Positions 15,096 through 22,532 of a DNA stretch of 56,581 nt are shown in pieces. Made by a program: the position numbers and the translations under genes. The stretch lies in contig JBAZQI010000003.1 of the NCBI GenBank assembly GCA_041645325.1, positions 1 to 56,581 of the forward strand, in the 5' to 3' direction. Source of the stretch: JAFCCL01 sp041645325. Its GTDB lineage: Archaea > Iainarchaeota > Iainarchaeia > Iainarchaeales > GCA-2688035. The notes under the pieces were generated by a model. The model ran no database searches and was not told the DNA's origin. It saw only the letters and a list, made by a program, of their open reading frames with translations. Within the stretch, counting starts at the first letter, position 1, and every line of letters begins with the position of its first letter.

Positions 15096-16796
15096 TTATC
15101 TTCCTTTTTGGCTCTTTTCCAGGTAGTCAAGGAACTCGCTTACCCTGTGCACTTCCAGAAGGTTTGTTTTCTTGACGCCGCTGTTGAAAACAGAGCCTGT
15201 AATCACAACCACTGACCTTTTTCCGATATATCCCTTCTGCATTGCCTTGAGTATTGCCTCTTTTTTATGTTCATTGGAGATATCATCAAGGCCTTTGCTT
15301 ATCAAAAGCGGGCAAACACCCCAAAGGATGTTAAGCTGCCTGAAAATTTTCTCGTTGGAAGTTGCGGCAATTATTTTTGGCAAAGGCATGTGGCTTGCAA
15401 TCATTCTTGCAGAGTATCCCCCGGATGTTAGGACAATGGTGGCATCAATCTCAAGCATTTTCTCCAGCTCGTAAATCGCTTTACCAATGGCATTGGTCAG
15501 ATTAACATCCCTCAAAGAGCCGTTCTCAATGGGCTTGATGTCGCCCTCCATTGCCTTGATTACTTTTGACATTGTTTCAACCGCTTCCAGCGGATATCTT
15601 CCAATTGCCGTTTCAGCCGAAAGCATTAGGCAGGAAGCGCCGTCCAAGACAGCGTTTGCAATGTCAGAAATTTCCGCCTTTGAAGCCTGATTGCTTTCAA
15701 TCATTGATTCGAGCATGTGGGTAGCGATTATCACCGGCTTTCCAACCCTATTGCATTCAAGAACGATTTTTTTCTGCATTTTTGGAACAAGCTCATAGGC
15801 TGTTTCGCTGCCCAAGTCGCCCCTGTCAATCATTATGCCATAAGCTTCCTTTATTATTTCCTTGTAGTTTGCTATTGCTTCTTTTGTTTCAATCTTTGCA
15901 ATAACTTTTGTCTTTGCGCTTATCACTTGGTTCAGGTTGCCATAGCCAAGCACCTCGTTCAAGGATTTAACATCCTCGGCTGTCCTGACAAAAGAATAGC
16001 CAACGAATTCCAAGTCGTTTTTTGCAGCAAACTCAGCCCACTTTCTGTCAACAGCTGAAATGCCACCATGCCCGAACTTTGTATCCGGGCAGTTGACGCC
16101 CTTGTTTTTTGCAATTGTGCCCTTTCCCGCAGACCTGCAAACAATTTCATTTTGGGAAACCTTTTCCGCAACAAGGCACAGCTTTCCGTCATCAATGAAG
16201 ATCTTGTCCCCTTTTTTGACAGAAGCAAAGAACTGCTCGTTTGGCAGGGGAATTCCTTTGCCTGGGCTTTCGGCGCTTTTCACAAATACGACTTTTTGCC
16301 CTTTTGCTACGTTGACTGGCGCCTCAATGGCAGTAAGCCTGATTTTTGGGCCTGGAATGTCCAAAAGAATCGGAACCTCCTTTGAAACAGACCTTATCAG
16401 GTTAACGAGCTTTAGTGCTGAGTCCTCAGTGCAGTGGGAAGCATTAAGCCGTGCGGCATCCATTCCTTTCTCAATAAGTCTTGCAATGGTTTTCCTGTCA
16501 GCCGAAGCCGGCCCGATTGTGCACAGTATCTTGGTTTTTTTGAAGCTTGAATCGGCAATTGTTTTCTCAAGTTCAGCCAGGGCAGAAAGCGCTTTGGGGC
16601 TGTTTTTAAAACAGTAAAGCAACTGGTTTTCATGGCTGGCTGATCCGACCAGCTTTTGCTTTTCAAATTCCTTCAGTATCTTGAAGGCGCTGCCCACGCT
16701 TATGCCAAGAAGCCTTGCTATCTGGTTGACGTTAAAGCTCTTGTCTGCGTTTTCAGAAAGGAGTTCAAGAACCCTAAAAGCATTTCTCCCGGCCAT
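15096..16796 (-). CDS. Winged-helix/pyruvate kinase fusion
   Basis: Residues 1-80 are a winged helix (FRVLELLSENADKSFNVNQIARLLGISVGSAFKILKEFEKQKLV). From residue 88 a full pyruvate kinase follows: TKILCTIGPAS, RLNASH at 116-121, LDIPGPKIR, VGYSFVRTAEDV, VIAKIET with the catalytic Lys, IMIDRGDLGSE with the metal-binding residues, PVIIATHMLESMI, LMLSAETAIGRYP and the C-terminal regulatory-type domain. The enzyme would make ATP and pyruvate from PEP and ADP. The gene leads the sat-cysC operon, and direct repeats lie at its promoter. The fusion is continuous in one frame. Function as sensor-regulator, ATP-regenerating enzyme or both is inference. Confidence 0.87.
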   Translation of the reverse strand: MAGRNAFRVLELLSENADKSFNVNQIARLLGISVGSAFKILKEFEKQKLVGSASHENQLLYCFKNSPKALSALAELEKTIADSSFKKTKILCTIGPASADRKTIARLIEKGMDAARLNASHCTEDSALKLVNLIRSVSKEVPILLDIPGPKIRLTAIEAPVNVAKGQKVVFVKSAESPGKGIPLPNEQFFASVKKGDKIFIDDGKLCLVAEKVSQNEIVCRSAGKGTIAKNKGVNCPDTKFGHGGISAVDRKWAEFAAKNDLEFVGYSFVRTAEDVKSLNEVLGYGNLNQVISAKTKVIAKIETKEAIANYKEIIKEAYGIMIDRGDLGSETAYELVPKMQKKIVLECNRVGKPVIIATHMLESMIESNQASKAEISDIANAVLDGASCLMLSAETAIGRYPLEAVETMSKVIKAMEGDIKPIENGSLRDVNLTNAIGKAIYELEKMLEIDATIVLTSGGYSARMIASHMPLPKIIAATSNEKIFRQLNILWGVCPLLISKGLDDISNEHKKEAILKAMQKGYIGKRSVVVITGSVFNSGVKKTNLLEVHRVSEFLDYLEKSQKGR

Positions 16797-16810
16797 CTTT
16801 TCACCAAAAA

Positions 16811-16864
16811 AGTGAATAATATTTTAACAATAGTGAATAATACTGGTGTGGTTGTATTTAAAAA
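16811..16864 (-). promoter_or_regulatory. Promoter with 21-bp-spaced direct repeats, HTH-pyruvate kinase operon
   Basis: AGTGAATAATA occurs at 16811-16821 and again at 16832-16842, a 21-base period equal to two helical turns. The TATA-like TTTTTAAATA (minus strand, 16855-16864) places the transcription start near 16834, so both repeats cover the start site and leader. That is a typical repressor arrangement, and the encoded winged helix is the obvious candidate to bind it. Confidence 0.6.
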
Positions 16865-16952
16865 GGTTTTCAGCAAGCGGCTGGCATGCTGAACAAATGA
16901 ATAATTAACACGCGGCTTGACTGCTTTTCTGCTTCAAGCACATGCCGCCATT

Positions 16953-17678
16953 TCATGCCTTGTTTTTTTCCGCTAGTTTTTTTGTGAGCGCGTAGAAGTC
17001 GAAAACCATTTTTATCCACACTCCGGTCCAAACAACTGTGAATATTAATAGCAGGGGGAATATTTGGTTTGTCAGGGCACCTACAGTAATCAGCGCCATG
17101 CTCAGGCCCCTGTTCCCTATTCTTCTTTTGCTGCTGATGCCAACCGTTGGCTTCAGGTCGCTTTTTTCCACATATCTTGCCCTTGTTGAAACCATATATG
17201 AAACCATTGCAAAGCTTATGACTGCCGGAATCCCTGCAATCAGAAAAGCAGCGTCATTCAGCAAGAAGTATTGGCCTATTGCTGCGGCTCCCATAAAGGC
17301 GGCGGTTGAATAAAAGTCAACCGTTGGATCAAGCCATGCCCCAAATGGGCTTCCTGTTTTGTTGATTCTTGCTATTTCGCCGTCAACGCAGTCAAGGATG
17401 AATGAAACCTGCAGCAGCAGCACGCCTGCGACAAGGTAAGGGTATTGCCCAAAAAGGAACAGCCCTGCGCCCACTAAGGCAACAGCAAATGCAGCAAGCG
17501 TGATTTGCCATGGGAGAATGCCTTTTTTGTAAAGTCGCATTGTTATTCTTGTGCTGAGCTTTCTGTAATTTCCCATTATGATGCAGTCGCTTTCCTTAAA
17601 GCAAACCGCCTGCAGTTCTTTTAATGAAAGTTCGTTGGCCTTGCTTTTCATTTCCTTTCCATTGTTTTTCCGCGCCAT
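16953..17678 (-). CDS. CDP-alcohol phosphotransferase family membrane enzyme
   Basis: This 241-residue integral membrane protein transfers a phospho-group from a CDP-alcohol to an acceptor alcohol. The signature is complete: DCVDGEIARINKTGSPFGAWLDPTVDF, with the four Asp residues that bind two metals. The N-terminal CIIMGNYRKLSTRITMRLYKKGILPWQITL precedes the first helix, and about six hydrophobic segments follow. Products of this family include archaetidyl lipids and phosphoinositol compounds, and the exact one is not readable. Its setting beside glycan genes could mean a lipid anchor or a phosphodiester substituent. Confidence 0.85.
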   Translation of the reverse strand: MARKNNGKEMKSKANELSLKELQAVCFKESDCIIMGNYRKLSTRITMRLYKKGILPWQITLAAFAVALVGAGLFLFGQYPYLVAGVLLLQVSFILDCVDGEIARINKTGSPFGAWLDPTVDFYSTAAFMGAAAIGQYFLLNDAAFLIAGIPAVISFAMVSYMVSTRARYVEKSDLKPTVGISSKRRIGNRGLSMALITVGALTNQIFPLLLIFTVVWTGVWIKMVFDFYALTKKLAEKNKA

Positions 17679-17772
17679 AATAATCTTTCTTTTTTTAAGC
17701 CACTTTTAAGTTTGCCTTCACGCTTTTCAGCGCCCGACAATGTTCGTTCCGCCTGCAGAAGAAATCTTATAA

Positions 17773-19137
17773 TCAAATGATATTAATATATGCGTTATTG
17801 CTTTGTTCCCCTTTGTACTGCTTTTTTTTGAACATTTCCAATGCCTTGCCAATTGATTTTTTTAGCGTAAATTTGATTCCCGCACGGCCAATCTTGCCAT
17901 GCCCGGGTTCAAAATTATTATTTGCCTTTTTCATTTCAATTTCTTTAATTGAATAACTTGCCTCTTCCATACCTGCAATTGCTTCCTTTCCTTTAAACAA
18001 AATTCTGACGGAGAAATCTTTGTTCTTATTGCCTGTTTTAATGAAAACTTTTTCGCCGTCAAAGAATGCGTCAAAATCAGTTTTTTCCCTTTTAAGCCAC
18101 CATTGTGAAAACTCTTCCACGTTGGTCATCCAAACATTGCATTTTTCCGCGTATTCGAACATTTGCGAAACAACCCGGGGAAAGCGGGCAATTGCTTTGA
18201 ATGGATGCCCATAAAAGAAACAAGGAACGTTATTGCCCAGGTTTCTGTCAAAAGCCGCCTTGAAATAATCCAACATTTGCTTTTCGTTGAAATCCCTTGT
18301 CTTCAGTATTTCAATGCAGATTGGGTGGATGCCAATAAGCAATGTCTTTCCCTTCAGGTGAAATGGAAGGCAGTCATATCCCGCCCCAAATCCAACAGCA
18401 TATTCATAACCGCAGGAAACAAGTGCTGATATCATGTGTTCATTCAACAGGCCGTTTGGAGCGCAGAATCCCTTTGGCCGCAGGCCATTTGCCTTAAAGA
18501 ATCTGTCGGAAGCAATTACGTTTTCATAATCTTTTTCGGAACCAAAGAACTCATGCCTGAAATTGTGGTTGCCCACAATTTCATCGCTGAGCAGGCTTAA
18601 TATGGTTTTATCCGCTTTAATTGCTTCGCAATTGACAAACCAAACTGCCCTTTTGTGCTTTAAAACATCAATGGCTTTTTTGGTATCCGGCCGGCAGTCA
18701 AAATCAACATCAACATGGAAGCCGAATGCACTGCCGAACTTTTTGGGATAAAACCATTTATGGACAAAGGGCAATCCCCTGCTTTCAAATTTTTCCGTTA
18801 ATAGCCTGATAAAATCAAATGTATTTTTGCCTTTATGGCAGAAAGAAACAACTTCCGGAACACCGGTTTTTCCTCCGATAAAACCTTTTTCAATGGCCTT
18901 GTAATCGTGCAAATTGCCGGCATTGCAATCATGCAAAACCGAACCGCCTCCGGCAGCAAACTTTTCAATAAGCTTGTTTTCCTGTGGGGCAAGTTCTCTT
19001 GCAATAACCATGACGGAAAAATCTTCCAAGGAGAATGGCTTGTTGAAATCAACAATTTTATACGGCGAACCTATTTGTTCCAGCAGTTCCTGGGCTTCGG
19101 TTCCTTTCCCAACCAATCCGATGCACAACGGCTTCAT
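17773..19137 (-). CDS. NodB-like polysaccharide deacetylase-family protein
   Basis: Residues 1-120 of 454 look like a small Rossmann or amidotransferase-like domain (CIGLVGKGTEAQELLEQIG, GGGSVLHDCNAGN). From about 135 the NodB barrel appears: HVDVD at 141-145 for the catalytic Asp, GNHNFRHEFF at 189-198 with two metal-ligand His, LRPKGFCAPNG for the arginine motif, and LLIGIHP near the end. It probably removes N-acetyl groups from a glycan or glycan precursor. The C-terminal 90 residues are basic and unassigned. The ATG at 19137 is preceded by GAAGGA; a longer frame exists without a site. No signal peptide is seen, so action is cytoplasmic. Confidence 0.72.
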   Translation of the reverse strand: MKPLCIGLVGKGTEAQELLEQIGSPYKIVDFNKPFSLEDFSVMVIARELAPQENKLIEKFAAGGGSVLHDCNAGNLHDYKAIEKGFIGGKTGVPEVVSFCHKGKNTFDFIRLLTEKFESRGLPFVHKWFYPKKFGSAFGFHVDVDFDCRPDTKKAIDVLKHKRAVWFVNCEAIKADKTILSLLSDEIVGNHNFRHEFFGSEKDYENVIASDRFFKANGLRPKGFCAPNGLLNEHMISALVSCGYEYAVGFGAGYDCLPFHLKGKTLLIGIHPICIEILKTRDFNEKQMLDYFKAAFDRNLGNNVPCFFYGHPFKAIARFPRVVSQMFEYAEKCNVWMTNVEEFSQWWLKREKTDFDAFFDGEKVFIKTGNKNKDFSVRILFKGKEAIAGMEEASYSIKEIEMKKANNNFEPGHGKIGRAGIKFTLKKSIGKALEMFKKKQYKGEQSNNAYINII

Positions 19138-19163
19138 ATAATTATCCTTCAAACAAACTTTTT

Positions 19164-20072
19164 CTATCCAGCCTTTTTTTGCTCTTGCTCTTCCTTGCTG
19201 ATTGCATAAATAGTTTCTCCCTTTTCCGCCAGGCTTCGCAGGCACCTGAAGACCCCGTTAACTGGCAAGGAACAGCAATATCCCCTGCCAATAAATGTTT
19301 CGCTTATTATCCCCTCTTCCCTGAAATGATTCTTTATCCTCTTTATTATTGCCGGATTTTTGTCAATGCAATAATTGTGGAATTCCGGGTCGTGCGCTTT
19401 TGTTTCAATCTCGCGTGTTTTTCCCTGGTTGTCAATGCTTTTGACGCTGTAAGCCTTTGGCAAGTAAATCGGCAAAGGAAACTCTTTCATTGAGTCTTCC
19501 ACGGCGTGATAGAAACTTATTGTATCAATATCAACGCCGAGGCAGACAATCTTTGCATCCAAAGACAACAGCTTGTAAAACGGGCTGTGCTCATCGAAAG
19601 GGGTTTTTGATTCCAACGTATCTTTTATAAGGTACTTGGCGTGCTTTCCGCATACCGCAACAGAATGTGTGGGATGCAGGCTCCTTTCAACGCCGTCAAA
19701 TTTTCTAAAACATTCTGTTATTGTGCCGACAACCGATTTACTTTTTTCTGCGTCAAAAGGCTGTATATCGTGCAGGTTAAATCCATGGAAGGTCGGCATC
19801 AAAACCGTGCCTTCTTCACCAACCTGTTCAAGAATGGATTCTATTACGGTTTTTGCCCCGCCTTCAACAAAGCCGAAAGAACTCAATGAACTGTGGACTT
19901 CAACAGCATCCCCTTTTTTTATTCCGAGTTCTTCAAGGCCTTTCAGGAACATTTCTTTGGTAACTATCTTTTTTGTAAGGTAATTGCCGTAAGCTTTTAG
20001 CCTTTTGGGCAGCCGCATTATTTTTTTTCCAATGGGCTTTGCCTGGCGCGGTATAAGCTTTTTAATATTCAT
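19164..20072 (-). CDS. AAC(3)-family N-acyltransferase
   Basis: The 302 residues match the aminoglycoside 3-N-acetyltransferase fold (PF02522). They show VEVHSSLSSFGFVEGGAKTVIESILEQVGEEGTVLMPTFHGF, SLHPTHSVAVCGKHA, FDEHSPFYKLLSLDAKIVCLGVD and FYHAVED, with the catalytic His and Glu region. Homologues in sugar clusters acylate amino sugars rather than antibiotics. A TTG nine codons upstream with a possible AAAGGA site is an alternative start. The start lies inside the end of the hydroxyacyl-CoA dehydrogenase gene, and the deacetylase follows. That suggests a 3-hydroxyacyl-CoA donor. Confidence 0.78.
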   Translation of the reverse strand: MNIKKLIPRQAKPIGKKIMRLPKRLKAYGNYLTKKIVTKEMFLKGLEELGIKKGDAVEVHSSLSSFGFVEGGAKTVIESILEQVGEEGTVLMPTFHGFNLHDIQPFDAEKSKSVVGTITECFRKFDGVERSLHPTHSVAVCGKHAKYLIKDTLESKTPFDEHSPFYKLLSLDAKIVCLGVDIDTISFYHAVEDSMKEFPLPIYLPKAYSVKSIDNQGKTREIETKAHDPEFHNYCIDKNPAIIKRIKNHFREEGIISETFIGRGYCCSLPVNGVFRCLRSLAEKGETIYAISKEEQEQKKAG

Positions 20073-20832
20073 AAAATCCGCGCCCTGTTTTTCTTCCAAG
20101 CTTTTTTTCCTTTACAAGCTTACTGATAACATTCGGCGGCTTAAATTTCTTGTCATTGGTCTGCTTGTACAAGCTAACCATGATATCGTATACTGTATCC
20201 AATCCAATTAAATCCATTAAAGCAAAAGGGCCCAAAGGATGGTTAAGGCCGCACTTAACGGCCAAATCCATGTCAAAGCAACTTATCTTTTTTTCTTCGG
20301 ACATGTTTATTGAGTCAACCAAGAAAGGGAAAAGCAGGGCATTGACAATAAACCCTGGCGAATCATTCAGCACCACTGTTTTCTTGCCTGCTGTTTCAAC
20401 AATGCCTTTTGCAAAAGATACTGTTTCAGCGCCTGTTTCCTTTCCTTTGACTATCTCAACAAGCGGCATCTTGTGGGCCGGGTTGAAAAAATGCACTCCA
20501 AGAAAATTCTTTTTATTTGAAACAAAGCCTGAAAGCAGGTCTATTGACATTGAAGAAGTATTTGAGGCTACAATGGCATCAGCTTTGCCGTACTTTGATA
20601 TGCTTTCCAAGGCTTTTTTCTTTGCATTAACCTCTTCAAAAACAGTTTCTATAATAAAATCGCATTCAGCCAATCTGCCAAAGTCCATAGTAAAAGCAAT
20701 TCCGTTTTCTATTTCATCGCTCTTGTCTACGCAATCCACCAACAGAACATTAAAATTATTGCCAGCAAACAGTTTTGCTATGCTTTTGCCCATGGTTCCT
20801 GCGCCAACAATGCCAATATTCCTATTATCCAT
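20062..20832 (-). CDS. 3-hydroxyacyl-CoA dehydrogenase
   Basis: This 256-residue NAD enzyme interconverts 3-hydroxyacyl- and 3-ketoacyl-CoA. It has IGIVGAGTMGKSIAKLFA, CDFIIETVFEEVNAKK, VASNTSSMSIDLL, the catalytic-His segment GVHFFNPAHKMPLVEIV, NDSPGFIVNALLFP and NHPLGPFALMDLIGLD. It is about 25 residues shorter than usual between the Rossmann start and the EE segment, so cofactor-loop changes are likely. No thiolase, hydratase or other beta-oxidation gene is nearby. It overlaps the AAC(3)-like gene, so its product probably serves that acyltransferase. Confidence 0.85.
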   Translation of the reverse strand: MDNRNIGIVGAGTMGKSIAKLFAGNNFNVLLVDCVDKSDEIENGIAFTMDFGRLAECDFIIETVFEEVNAKKKALESISKYGKADAIVASNTSSMSIDLLSGFVSNKKNFLGVHFFNPAHKMPLVEIVKGKETGAETVSFAKGIVETAGKKTVVLNDSPGFIVNALLFPFLVDSINMSEEKKISCFDMDLAVKCGLNHPLGPFALMDLIGLDTVYDIMVSLYKQTNDKKFKPPNVISKLVKEKKLGRKTGRGFYEY

Positions 20833-21021
20833 TTTTCCGCCCGGCTTTTCACTATAGTTTTAATTCGAAGTAATGCATAAAAACCTTGTTTTGCGGCCCG
20901 ATTGCTTTTGTTCTATTTTTGTACTATAATTTTTTTTTTAAACCATTTGCCGTTGATTTAGAATCGGATGCCTGAAAAAACCGGGAAAGGCAGTTTTTTT
21001 CTTGCTGCCTCAAACGGCTTT

Positions 21022-21687
21022 TCACTTGTTGATACGCGCAGTCTTAGGCTTTAAAATAAATAAATGGGACGAAAAAAGGGGCTTATACTCTATAATATCA
21101 AAATCTTCAACCAACTCAAATGCTTTCTTTTTAGAAAACTCAACATGGGTCTGCCTTCCAATAGTCTGCCTATGCTTCCACAATCCGGCCTTCTCGGAAA
21201 AATGGACAATCCTCCAAAACAAAGAATCTGAATTCGGAACAGTCAAAACAATCCTGCCATCGGGCTTCAGATACTTGGCGGCATTCAGCAGGCCTTCCCT
21301 CGGGTCGGAGAGGTGCTCAAAGACCTCCACGGAAAGGATAAAATCAAAACTTTCTTTTGGATAAGGCAAAACATCCAAAGCTGACAAGACCTTTGAATCT
21401 ATTTTCACGCCGTACCCTGAAGAAAACCGCTCCAGCTCCTTGATGTAATCGGGATTGATGTCAAAAGCCGAAACAATGCCTCCGGCCAAAGCCATGCCGA
21501 CGCTCATTGCTCCCTGGCCGCAGCCGACATCCAAACAATGGTCTCCTTTCTTAATGTCAATGTGCCGCCAGACCTCTTCGGTGCGCTTGTTCATTTCAAA
21601 CTTGCTTAAAAAACTATACTTCTTCGTAGCTCTTTCACGATTGTCGCAACTGTGTTTCCAAATAGGCCTTATATCAACACCGTTCAT
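21022..21687 (-). CDS. Class I SAM-dependent methyltransferase
   Basis: A 221-residue methyltransferase with motif I CLDVGCGQGAMSVGMALAGG, the acidic loop FDINPDYI, DFILSVEVFEHLSDPREGLLNAAKYLKPDGRIVLTVPN and a C-terminal part typical of sugar or lipid O-methyltransferases. The ATG follows a GGAG site with nine bases between. It stands alone, with 128 bases to the next gene upstream and 189 to the dehydrogenase downstream; I see nothing structured in those gaps. The substrate is not readable. Confidence 0.83.
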   Translation of the reverse strand: MNGVDIRPIWKHSCDNRERATKKYSFLSKFEMNKRTEEVWRHIDIKKGDHCLDVGCGQGAMSVGMALAGGIVSAFDINPDYIKELERFSSGYGVKIDSKVLSALDVLPYPKESFDFILSVEVFEHLSDPREGLLNAAKYLKPDGRIVLTVPNSDSLFWRIVHFSEKAGLWKHRQTIGRQTHVEFSKKKAFELVEDFDIIEYKPLFSSHLFILKPKTARINK

Positions 21688-21815
21688 TTAAACAACTCCT
21701 TTTTTCCCCATCCTTTTTTCCCGGCAGCATTAGTTCGTCTGCCGTTCCAAGATGTTTGCCTCACCGTTGTGCAGAACTAATATCGTGCCTACAATTCTTG
21801 CATTTCATCTTTTCA

Positions 21816-22505
21816 TCAACCTATTTTTTTGATTGCAATTAAATTAATAAAATTGCCCTTTCTGTTGAAAACACAAAAGTAATCATCGCCAATTAGCTTG
21901 ATAAGGTCTTTCTCTGAATACCTTACAGCCCTCTTAATGTAAATGTGTTCAAGCCTCTGAGCAGCAACTCTATCCGAATAACCCACGGCTCTTAGCAAAG
22001 CAAGATTAACTTTAAATGGTATAAATCTAAGAAAACGCCGCAATAAAACTTCAGCCAAACTAAAAAACACCCCCCTCTTGCCATAAACCCCGATATAAAG
22101 CATTTTACTTGCAACCCGCTTTAACTCAGGCAAGGTTTTGGAATCATCAACATGATGCAAAACGCCTGCGCAAACAACCGCATCAAATTCTCGGTCCTTG
22201 AAACTAAGTGGTTCTTCAAGGTTTGCTTTGTAAATAATGGTTGATTTTAACAAGCCATCTTTTTTAGTGGCACAAATGCTTTCGATGAACAAGTCAATAG
22301 CAGTTACATTAAATCCTGCTTCTTCCAAAACTATTGCGCCAGCCCCCCATCCACAACCAGCATCAAGCACTTTCTTAACGCCGTACTTTTTAGCAAAAAA
22401 AAGAAAGTCTTGCAAATACCTTTCCTTCATCATTGCAACTAAGTTCACTTTATCTTGTGGCTTATATAATCGCCATTTTTTAGAAAATAATTCTTCATTC
22501 TTCAT
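21816..22505 (-). CDS. Class I SAM-dependent methyltransferase
   Basis: The 229 residues have VLDAGCGWGAGAIVLEEAGFNVTAIDLFIES (SAM loop and acidic end), EFDAVVCAGVLHHVDDSKTLPELKRV, and a C-terminal half with two amphipathic segments that may sit at the membrane (GVFFSLAEVLLRRFLRFIPF). It follows the carbamoyltransferase and a GT4 in the same direction, and with them forms an AT-rich block. It is distinct from the methyltransferase next door, with no long shared stretch outside the SAM motifs. Confidence 0.8.
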   Translation of the reverse strand: MKNEELFSKKWRLYKPQDKVNLVAMMKERYLQDFLFFAKKYGVKKVLDAGCGWGAGAIVLEEAGFNVTAIDLFIESICATKKDGLLKSTIIYKANLEEPLSFKDREFDAVVCAGVLHHVDDSKTLPELKRVASKMLYIGVYGKRGVFFSLAEVLLRRFLRFIPFKVNLALLRAVGYSDRVAAQRLEHIYIKRAVRYSEKDLIKLIGDDYFCVFNRKGNFINLIAIKKIG

Positions 22506-22532
22506 TCTTCTTCTGCCTCTTTTTTTGCTTAT

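Noticed and set aside
16411..16617. Plus-strand frames overlapping pyruvate kinase, sat and other minus-strand genes
   Set aside because: They are antisense shadows with Ser/Phe/Cys-rich composition and no motifs.
15096..16796. Winged helix as a separate small gene upstream of pyruvate kinase
   Set aside because: The frame is continuous with no stop and no internal start with a ribosome-binding site near residue 80-90, and the promoter lies before the winged helix.
19164..20072. Aminoglycoside resistance gene
   Set aside because: The fold matches AAC(3), but the operon setting (acyl-CoA dehydrogenase, deacetylase, glycan genes) and an archaeal host point to sugar acylation.
20833..21021. 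Structured RNA in the gap before the hydroxyacyl-CoA dehydrogenase
   Set aside because: Only T-rich tracts and a weak 6-bp stem (AGGCAG/CTGCCT) are visible, not enough to support an RNA gene.
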